DNA from: Caenorhabditis remanei
Lineage: Eukaryota > Nematoda > Chromadorea > Rhabditida > Rhabditidae
Assembly (NCBI RefSeq): GCF_010183535.1
Contig: NC_071331.1
Coordinates: forward strand, 19,344,001 to 19,408,000
Direction of reading: 5' to 3'
Length of the DNA: 64,000 nt
This document shows, in pieces, positions 56,601 to 64,000 of this stretch. A program made the translations under genes and the position numbers. The notes under the pieces were generated by a model. The model saw nothing but the letters and a program-made list of their open reading frames with translations. It made no database searches and was not told the DNA's origin. How positions within the stretch are numbered: the stretch's first letter is position 1; each line of letters starts with the position of its first letter.

Positions 56601-59600
56601 ATCCCATCTTCTGATTAACCGCCTGTGTAACTGATTCCAGCTTGGCAATCGCCTCTTCAGCCTTCTTCTTCTCATCAGATCCATCCGTCAGATATTCAGA
56701 ATATCGAAGCATTAGAAGTTTATAACGCATGAAATTCTGATGAACTTGATCGAGTTGTTGGATGACAGCTCCCTTCTTTCCACGCTTGAATACTTCCGTT
56801 TCGAACTGAAAATGATTGGAAAAAATGGAAGCTATGAAAGTAATAATAGGATTTCCTAGAAATTCATTAAATGTAGACTGAAACAGTCGAAAAATATTTT
56901 TCTAAAAAATCTCAAGCACGGTCTCCCATACTGCGAAAAAGAACTGCAAGGAACGTGAAGGCAATTTTTTCACGTTTTAATTCAATTCTTTTATTTTTTG
57001 CACTGAAAATTCAGTTTTTTCAGGTTTTCAGACGTCGCAATGGTTGAAAAGCGGTCCCATCAAGCAGAATAGTAGAAAATTAAATTCTCTATCAAATGAG
57101 CCAAAAACCGTGAATTTTGGTAGGAGATTGACTTTTTTGATGCAGAAAAACCGATTTTCAGAAATATGAGTATAACGTTTTTGACAGAAAACATTTTTGA
57201 ATTCACATTGAATTCACATTTTGAATTCACATGAGGAGACTCTGAATATGTTCAAATTTTCAGAAAAGTATATATTGGCTGAAATTTCTGAAAATCGGTT
57301 TTTCTGTATCAAAAAAGTCTATTTCTGACCACAATTTACGTTTTTTGGCTCATTCAATAGAGAATTTAATTTCACACAATTCTCATTGATGGGACCACTT
57401 TTCATCCATTGCGACGTCTGAAAACCTGAAAAATACTGCATTTTCAATGTAAAAACTGAAAGAATTGAATTAATACGTGAAAAAAAATCGGCTTCACGTT
57501 TCTTGCAGTTCGTTTTCGCTGTGTGGGAGACCGTGCAAAGATAAATTCGAAATTGTTTAAAAGGAATTTCTGTTTGTCATTTTTCAATTTTTCATAATTT
57601 TCTCGATTTTCAGATTTTCCCAACTCACCATATAAGTGGCCTCATCGAACTCTCTATCCTCATTTCTCATCTGTAACAACTTGGCCATAAACTCCGCCTT
57701 TTTATCCAAAAACGGTTGACAACACTTCAAAAAGTCGGCGAAAGTTCCGATAGTTTTACTCATATTGGGTGTCCGTGAATCCCAATTCGAGACTACAGTA
57801 TCCACTTCTTTTAGGAGCATTTCGTGGATTGGAAGGATTTGAACAAGAATCTTTTTGATTTGGAGAACGACACTCTCTTGGCCATTGTGGTGGGCGAGTA
57901 GGTCGTGGCCAGCACGTTTTCCGAATCGTTCCATGTATTCTGGGTAGAGCTGGAAGATGGGATTTCTTAGGGAAATATATTAGCACGACACACTTCTTAC
58001 AAAGGCGCTCTACCGAAACTGAAGAGAATAGTGTGCGAAATTGAGAGACTCAGAGAAAAGCAGACATTTTGCAAGGGAATTTCGGTGGAGCGCATTTGTA
58101 AGAACTATGCGGATATAATTTCTGATTTTGAATTTTATGGACTAATTGGATAATTAACTACGGTAGATAACTGCCATATTGTTCAAGACTTTTAAAACTC
58201 TTTGAACAATTTTGCGAATTTTTTTTCAGAAGATCTCTAATTCTTTCTCTCATAGAGGTTTTTATATACCCACATATTTTTGGCAAACTTCTGAAACAGT
58301 ATAGAAAAATAGAATTCCTTGGAGATTGACGAATCAAACTGCTGAAATATTGTTGAAATTGCTTTGAAACGGTAAATTTTTCTACTGTGTCTGAAAAAAT
58401 GTTCACAGTTATTAACACGGCACGCGTCTTACAACCGCGCTCTAGAGAAATCGAATAAAATAGTGTGCGAAATTGAGAGACGCAGAGAAAAAGAGACATT
58501 TCTCAAGTGCATTTCGGTGGAGCGGAGTTGTAAGAACTGTGCCGAGCTAATAATACATATATTTTGAAACAAAAATTTACTGTTTCAGAAATGAAAAAAG
58601 ATTTCCTCAGTGATTTTGGTAGGTACTCATTTGAAATATTAAACTGGAAATTATGGCTATTTCATTTAAAAAATTCTAGGAAATTATGGATAAAAGTTGA
58701 ATAACAAAAAAAATTGATTTTCCATCCATAATTGTTGATAAAAATGTTCTGTTTCATAAAATTCTGAAACTTTTATAGTGCAATTTTTGATTGATAACAG
58801 CAGGATTTTTGAGAGAATTTTTCTGAAAAAGATGAAAATTTGTGTTTTAAATACTCAAGAGTTGAAAAAAAAGAAAAAAATTTCGGTGGTTCAGTATTTC
58901 ATGCCGAATGTTTGGAGAATATAACTATTACTGTTTCAAAAAAGCTTTTTAAAATTTTCAAAAATACAGTAGTGAACAGTGGGCGTATGAATACGGTGGA
59001 GCGCAGGTGTAACAACTGTGGGTATATTTACTTTTCGTCCCCCCCTATATTGAAGAATGACCCCCCAAAAAGGACCTGGGAAAAGCCCCCCACCTGATTG
59101 ATTATTGACCCCCCACCCATTGAACATTAGCCCCCCCCCCTTTCTCTTTTTCACTTAAACGCCTGAACCATTGAGTCCAACAAAATTAAACTATACCCGA
59201 ATCTTCAGGCTTAGGTAAAAAGACCCGGAAAGACATTTTCGGCATAATTTATATTTATGATGTTCAAGATTATAGTCTGAAAACGTGCTTCCATTTGTTT
59301 CATTCATAGTGTGGGGTTTAATAGTGGGGGCCTGATGCTCTATGATGGGGGTCTATTGTTAAACAATGGGGGTTTTTAAGTCATTAATGGGGGACTGATA
59401 TTCATTGATGGGGGTCTAATAATCCATAGGTGGGGGACCGATGTTCAATGGTGGGGGGCTATCAATAAATGATTACAGCTAAAGATAAACAGTAAGAATT
59501 ACAACTCCACTTTCGGTGGGGGGCTCTAGGGGGGTGGGGCCGATAAGTCATGAATACCAGGTTCTTGAACAATCGTCCCCCACTTTGTACTGGTGGGGGG

Positions 59601-62600
59601 TCATTGTTTCACATCAAAATAGAAGTAGAGCCCCCCGCCGTGAGGAAAAAGCCCCCACCTGTTTTGTACTGGGTGGGGGCTCTTCCTAGGTAAATTTCAA
59701 CGTGGGGGACTCTACTGATGTGGGGGGCGATAAGTAAAGAATCCCACAACTGTTAGAGCTAACATAGAAATAAAAATTTCACATAAAGTTTTAGAGATGC
59801 AGTTATAGATTCATGGACCGGTTTTAATATTTTTTCACAATTTTTCTAAGGTATTGGAAGTGCGCTCTAAAGATAAATTCTGGAAAACTTGAAAATTCTG
59901 AAAAAATATCAATTCCCATCAATTTTCAAGTATCATTTCCCCAAAAAAAAAACTCACCACCGCCATCTCCTTCAAATACTGTACATAATTCGATTGAACC
60001 TTCAAAAACTCGACAGCCGCATAGTGTAACTTCTTCAATCTCTGATCCTCTTCCTCATTTCCAGTCTCATAATCAGGTATTGGGGATACTGTACCGTCGG
60101 CCGAGTCTCCGCCCCCACTATGACTTGTCACAATACTACTTCGATCACTTGTCATACTTGTGATACGGGAAAAATCGTCGGTGGAAGTGGACGAGATTCC
60201 GGATGTCGGCGACACGAATAGTGAGTTGTGGCGGCCCTGGAAATAGGGAAAATTATAGAAAATTCATTGAAAAGTCATTTATAAATCGTATAGAACCAGC
60301 AACAGACTATAGAAACCGAGTCTGGCGCGCCTCCGACGCTTTTTGAAGCTTTAAATTGTGTTTTTCAACTAAAAAATAATGCGTCGGAGGCGCGCCAGAC
60401 TACACAAAAACCGGAAAATGCAACAATTCTGACAGTTGACTCAAAAAACCCTGGAAAATCTCGAATTTTCAGTCAAAAACCGTAGATTTTGAGCCAATTT
60501 TTTCAAAAAAAATCTTGAAATTTACAGAAAACTTTCTGTGAAAACGAGTCAAAGGCACGCCAGACATTTGAAAATTTTCAGTCACAAAAATGCGGTTTTC
60601 GAGCTCAAAAATACAAATTTTGGCACATTTAGAACTTAAGTGGAACTCCAAAAATCCAAAAATTCAAAAACAGTAACAGAAAAAACCTAAAGAAAACAAT
60701 GTCGTCATGCAGATTTCAATCATTTTTTGTTTTCCAGAAAAACCAAATAAACAAGTGATCTCCATTTATTCTGGAAACACAACCTGACTCATTTTTCTCT
60801 TTCGGAAGTGACAGAGATTGTGGCTTAGAGAGGGGAGAGAGTACGCGGAGAGAAGAGAGTGGAGAGAGAGAGTGTCTCACAGAGATTTGAGGTGTGACTG
60901 GGAAGGGGAATGTCTGTCTGTGTGTCTGCATTATGGAAATGTATCAAAAATTTGAAACTTGGCACGGTGCCAACTCCTACCGTAACCCTGGTCAAAGATA
61001 TTCTAGAATACCCTTATAATGATGAGATCATCGGTCGGAGGACTGACTAAATCGAGTTGGAAATTTGTAATTTTTTTAAAATTCGAAACAGTAATAATTG
61101 CAAATTTTGATATTAAAAAACGAATTCGAAAATTGAGATTGAGACTGAAATACCATTTTATATAGAAAATGAGTTTGAAAGATCAAAAACCTGCCGAATA
61201 GCGATTAAATTTCCACAAAGATTCAAAAGTAATATCAAATTCGAATTCTCCATCAAAAACTATCCGAACCCCCATTCTCCTTCGTCTCTATCTCTCATTT
61301 TGTGTTTTTGGGTTACTGTAACACCAATTGTGTGCAGGCACAGAACATCCCGACGAAAAAATGCACAGAATTTGAAAATTGTGTGAAAACTGTCTGGATA
61401 GGGGTAAAAAGGGTCGAAGAAATCCGATTTTTTCAGCATTTATCTAAAAACAGACAAGAATTGTGACTTTTTGAGTCAGAAACTTTTGAAAATTGGCTGA
61501 AAATTAGTGTTATTTCATGTTAATCAAAAAATTCGAAATTGACAAAGAAATTGTGAAAAAAAAATCAATTTTAAGAAGAATTCGCTTTCTGTCTATCTTT
61601 CTGTGTGTACAGATTTCCGCCAGAAAACAATCAAATTAATAAGACAAAAATAATCACTGAAAACTGTAAAAATTCGTAATTTTCTGTACTAAACTTTTCT
61701 CAGTTGGTAAAAAATGCCAAAAATTCATGGAAAACTGGAAAAAAAGTTGTCTGTCAGTGTGTCTGCGTATCCGGATGTACCAGTTTTCATTTTCCGCTTT
61801 CAGTTATTGACCACAAAACTTGCCACTGTAACGAATTGATTGAACTTCGAAAAACAAATCAAGTTTTATAGAAACAGTAAAAAATTTTTGATTTCCGAAT
61901 GTCTGTCCGGATGTCCACTTTCAATCTCAAACAGTCAAAAAATGATTAAAAAAACAACAGTACCCGGAAAAAAACTGAAAATTTCCAGTAAAAATCCCAT
62001 TTCAGATCAAAAAACCATCAAAAAGAGCATAGAAATTGCTGAAATTCTCACTAAAACTCATGATCCAGGTATTTCATTAAAAACAGATTTCAACTCACTT
62101 TTCGATTATCTCTCAGTTTTCCAACATCCGCCGGAATCTCATCAATATTCGATTGTCGTCTCTGTTGTGTTGATGGTTTATTTCCATTATTGTTTCCGTT
62201 CACTTTTTTGTTGCCACCTCTGAAGAAATTTATGGGAAATTTATGAGATTTTGCATTGCGAATTTCAGATTTTTTCAGAGGAAATATGAAATGGCGGAAA
62301 AACATCAATTTAACATTGAAACGGTTAATAGAAGTTTTTGAAACGGAAAACTTTTCAATTGATATTTCGAAAGAAAAAATTCAGATTTTTTTTTCACGAA
62401 TTTCCTGACTTTTGCATCATAATATGATGTGGAAAATAGTGGTGATACAAAGAGTTAAACGAATACAACTCAACATTTAAACAGTACAACTTTGTAATAA
62501 TTGGTTTCAAAAAATTACTGTTTCATTGTGTTCGTTTATTGTTTTTGAAATTAAATTTTCATTCTTTATAAAAAAAGAAAACGAAAATACGGCCAATTGA

Positions 62601-63943
62601 CTATTTGAAAATTTTTCGAAATTTGTAAATCATTGAAACAGTAAAAAAAATCGGGGGTATTTGAGTTTAGAACTCGGAAGAATAGAACTGCGACAAAATA
62701 AAACTGTGAAAATATAGAACTGACTAAAATAGAACTGTTACAAAGTGGAACAGTGGAAGTTAGAACTGCTACAAAATAGAACTCTAGTTCGAATGGAGCG
62801 CGTTTGCATTTTTTTTGCATTACTTCAATTTTTCATCGAATAATTGTTCAAATTCTGTCTAACGACTTAACGACAACGACAGAACGACTTTTTTCAATTT
62901 GAACAATTATTCGATGAAAAATTGAAGTAATGCAAAAAAAAAATGCAAACGCGCTCCATTCGAACTAGAGTTCTATTTTGTAGCAGTTCTAACTTCCACT
63001 GTTCCACTTTGTAACAGTTCTACTTTTTCCTGTTCTATATTTTCTCAGTTTTATTTTGTCGCAGTTCTATTCTTCCGAGTTCTAAACTCAAATACCTTCT
63101 TTTTGTTCTCGGCCAGGCCCAGCCCGGCCCGGGGTTTAAAATTCAAAAAATTGTTGAATTTTTTTTTTGAATTCTTTCTAAAAATGTCAAATTTTCGACT
63201 ATACTTCAGGGTTCAATTTAAAGCTAGCTATGCATCAAGAAATTGGACTTTTTTGGATGTATTTAAAATCTATAAAAAATTTCAAAAAGCCGAAATTTGA
63301 CAAGTTTGATTAATACAAGAAATGCTCGTGCCGGAGTGATCGAAAGTTCAAAATTTTCTCGTTATAAAAAATCTGAAACAGTAAAATTTCAAAAAGTTTC
63401 AATAAAAATTGTTAGGAACAGAATATTAGCTCGACACGGTTCTCACAACTGCGCTCCACCGAAATGCTGTTGAAAAATGTCTTTTTTCTCTGAGTCTCTC
63501 AATTTCGCACACTATTTTCTTCGGTTTCGGTAGAGCGCGGTTGTAAGCAGCGTGCCGTGGTAACAGGAACAGGATAACTTGGAACAGATAATACGAGGAG
63601 AAACTGTTGCTTCAATAGCTGTGATATAAAACAATGGAACTTGAAACAGTAAAAAAAAACATTTCGAAAAATGTTCCGACCTAGCAAAAAGAGCCCTTCC
63701 CTTGCTCACCTCACAAACAAATGCTCCATTTCATGCATAATTTCCGAATGAGTCGTCGCCACCGCCGTCGTTTTCCTATCATTCCGCGGGAGGGGTAACT
63801 CATCGAAATCGTCTTCATGTCGATGACGTCGAAGATTCTGATGAGACGTCGAGTCGACTGTTGACTCCTCATCTGATGCAGAAGTGTCACCGTCGTCGAA
63901 TTCATCACTGACTTGGGAAAGGGTGGACACTTGGGATATTGGT
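50630..63943 (-). CDS. exc-5: EXC-5/FGD-type RhoGEF, DH-PH-FYVE-PH (5' end outside window)
   Basis: A guanine nucleotide exchange factor for CDC-42-type GTPases. In C. elegans EXC-5 maintains excretory canal tubules. Exons in transcript order: 63943-63710, 62219-62099, 60236-59958, 57949-57629, 56805-56557, 55306-54908, 53279-52917, 52282-52183, 52136-51935 and 50942-50630. All are phase-consistent, about 860 residues in this window. There is an acidic Ser-rich N-terminal region. The DH domain is at about 180-400 (VEFLKVQSNYVQYLKEM, ILPIHEMLLKEVD, FMRYKLLMLRYSEYL) and PH1 at about 410-525. The FYVE finger is at about 630-690 (RRHHCRDCGW, ICKYCKGQ, VCSECY) and PH2 from about 700 to the end. 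The first in-window exon begins at an acceptor, so at least one more 5' exon exists. Introns are loaded with palindromic elements. Confidence 0.9.
50955..51934 (+). repeat. 27-bp minisatellite (about 37 copies) filling the last exc-5 intron
   Basis: The unit GGTTACTGTAGTTCTAAATC + TTGACTG repeats with a 27-bp period. Three sequence classes occur, AAATCTTGAC, TAATCTTGAC and AAATCCGGAC, in non-random order. Because 27 is divisible by 3 and the unit lacks stops, a spurious 342-codon frame (VTVVLNLDW)n spans it on the + strand. The array runs essentially from splice acceptor (50943) to donor (51934). The last degenerate unit contains the donor. Confidence 0.95.
52283..52916. other. exc-5 FYVE intron
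   Basis: Non-coding, with two copies of a GCGCCAAGGGTACGCCAGA-like motif (about 52389 and 52650) and CTGTTTCA words. Related motifs recur at 28878, 29026, 41172, 60318 and 60547. Confidence 0.6.
53512..53692. mobile_element. palindromic element in exc-5 intron
   Basis: Arms pair ACCCTGATGATTCCATTT with its complement at the right end, and GACCGAGATACGGCTTCTC with GAGAACTTCGCCGTATCTCG. The copy is about 180 bp. Confidence 0.75.
54048..54281. mobile_element. GC-rich palindromic element, copy
   Basis: Ends CCGTACTTGCA and TTGCAAGTATGG. The left part is GGGGCGGACCGGGCC-rich and the right part shares CTATACTTCAGAATACAATC with the relatives at 5868 and 63108. Confidence 0.65.
54614..54702. mobile_element. 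internally deleted TTAGC-type MITE, copy 10
   Basis: ACAACTGCGCTCTACCGAAA and its complement flank a 30-bp T-rich loop. Termini and the usual loop are missing. A left-arm-only fragment lies just downstream of 54375. Confidence 0.7.
55567..55714. mobile_element. palindromic TTAGC-type MITE, copy 11
   Basis: TTAGCTCGGCATAGATCATA ... GTGTGCCGTGCTAA, with a local CGGTTGTA duplication in the right arm. Confidence 0.85.
55992..56308. mobile_element. GC-rich palindromic element
   Basis: Ends CATACTTGTCACGGGCCGGG and CCCGATTTTTGACAAGTATG are inverted, with a GGCCCGGCCCG core and AT-rich centre. It is the same architecture as 13374-13769. Confidence 0.85.
56916..57536. mobile_element. 621-bp near-complete palindrome in exc-5 intron
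   Basis: GCACGGTCTCCCATACTGCG and its complement end the element. Arms of about 280 bp pair through GGTTTTCAGACGTCGCAATG, GAGAATTTAATTT and GAAAAACCGATTTTCAGAAA. No open frame of interest. Confidence 0.88.
57980..58118. mobile_element. palindromic TTAGC-type MITE, copy 12
   Basis: TTAGCACGACACACTTCTT ... GTAAGAACTATGCGGATATA. It begins about 30 bp before the acceptor of an exc-5 DH exon. Confidence 0.8.
58412..58550. mobile_element. palindromic TTAGC-type MITE, copy 13
   Basis: TTAACACGGCACGCGTCTTA ... ACTGTGCCGAGCTAA with standard arms. Confidence 0.85.
59018..59747. mobile_element. 730-bp G-tract palindromic element inserted into a MITE
   Basis: Inverted ends GTGGGTATATTTACTTTTCG / GTGGGATTCTTTACTTATCG. 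The interior has dense CCCCCC runs at left and GGGGG runs at right, separated by short AT-rich spacers. It interrupts a TTAGC-type MITE whose arm (CGGTGGAGCGCAGGTGTAAC) ends at 59017. The remnant resumes at 59748 (AACTGTTAGAGCTAA). AACT flanks both sides. Confidence 0.8.
60313..60400. other. hairpin with GGCGCGCC arms
   Basis: GTCTGGCGCGCCTCCGACGC pairs with GCGTCGGAGGCGCGCCAGAC across a ~45-bp AT-rich loop. It is a perfect ~20-bp GC-rich stem in an exc-5 intron. Confidence 0.85.
60401..62098. other. long exc-5 intron, no further gene seen
   Basis: AT-rich, with GAGAGAGA-rich sequence at 60825-60880 and scattered GGTTACTGTA words. The small open frame at 61840-62223 (+) has low-complexity Lys/Ser/Phe content and overlaps a well-supported minus-strand exon. 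Confidence 0.5.
62656..63096. mobile_element. 441-bp near-perfect palindrome
   Basis: Arms of about 200 bp from GGTATTTGAGTTTAGAACTC to its complement. They contain tandem TAGAACTG-type units, TCTAGTTCGAATGGAGCGCG, and ATCGAATAATTGTTCAAATT. The spacer is under 50 bp. Arm identity is very high by eye, so it is probably recent. Confidence 0.9.
63108..63306. repeat. decayed GC-rich palindromic element
   Basis: GGCCAGGCCCAGCCCGGCCC at left, CGACTATACTTCAGGGTTCA in the middle, and a TTGACAAGTTTG remnant of the right end. Confidence 0.6.
63426..63562. mobile_element. palindromic TTAGC-type MITE, copy 14
   Basis: TTAGCTCGACACGGTTCTCA ... GCAGCGTGCCGTGGTAA. It lies 150 bp downstream of an exc-5 exon on the minus strand. 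Confidence 0.85.
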
Positions 63944-64000
63944 CTGGAATAAGGGATGGGTTACTGTAGGATTACTGTATGTCTGTGGAGGAAGATATCC

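Noticed and set aside
61840..62223. 127-codon + strand frame
   Set aside because: It overlaps a phase-consistent exc-5 exon (62219-62099) on the other strand and is otherwise low complexity.

Overview
The window looks like nuclear DNA of a Caenorhabditis nematode of the elegans group. Evidence: short introns with GTRAGT donors and TTTTCAG acceptors, an SL2 spliced-leader RNA gene whose 22-nt leader matches canonical SL2, an srj-type chemoreceptor, expanded ZYG-11-like genes, an EXC-5/FGD gene, a PAT-type tyrosine-recombinase retroelement, and very many palindromic MITEs. The species cannot be fixed from the sequence alone.

Layout. 1-7.7 kb is non-coding and repeat-rich. 7.73-12.62 kb (+) is a nine-exon P5B-type transport ATPase. 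12.9-15.0 kb holds a small inverted fragment of the srj gene, a GC-rich palindrome, and a Merlin-type DNA transposon (8-bp target duplication) with another MITE nested in it. 15.08-16.31 kb (+) is a six-exon srj chemoreceptor, followed by a gypsy gag fragment. 16.995-21.288 kb is a complete-looking IS630/Tc1/mariner-type transposon with >800-bp inverted repeats and a four-exon DDE transposase with an unusually wide D-to-E spacing (89 residues). 22.0-26.3 kb is a large gene-free foldback.

26.98-28.45 kb (+) is a three-exon, 299-residue gene of unknown function. 30.1-36.6 kb (+) is a recent tandem pair of eight-exon ZYG-11/ZER-1-like genes (743 and 742 aa) with conserved upstream elements. On the minus strand follow a small secreted-type gene (37.3-37.9 kb), an inverted pair of tRNA-Glu(UUC) genes, and a six-exon RING-finger gene (38.86-41.21 kb). 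An SL2 RNA gene lies at 42.67-42.79 kb (+). 43.1-45.2 kb is a nest of three inverted-repeat elements.

45.627-50.225 kb is an apparently full-length PAT-like retrotransposon: gag, RT/RNase H and tyrosine recombinase, with diagnostic split direct repeats A1-B1A2-B2. 50.63-63.94 kb (-) is the exc-5/FGD RhoGEF gene (DH-PH-FYVE-PH), whose 5' end lies beyond the window. Its introns are packed with palindromic elements, and its last intron is almost entirely a 27-bp minisatellite. The host genes do not form an obvious operon or pathway. The dominant theme is transposon load, with intact host genes threaded between and around mobile elements.
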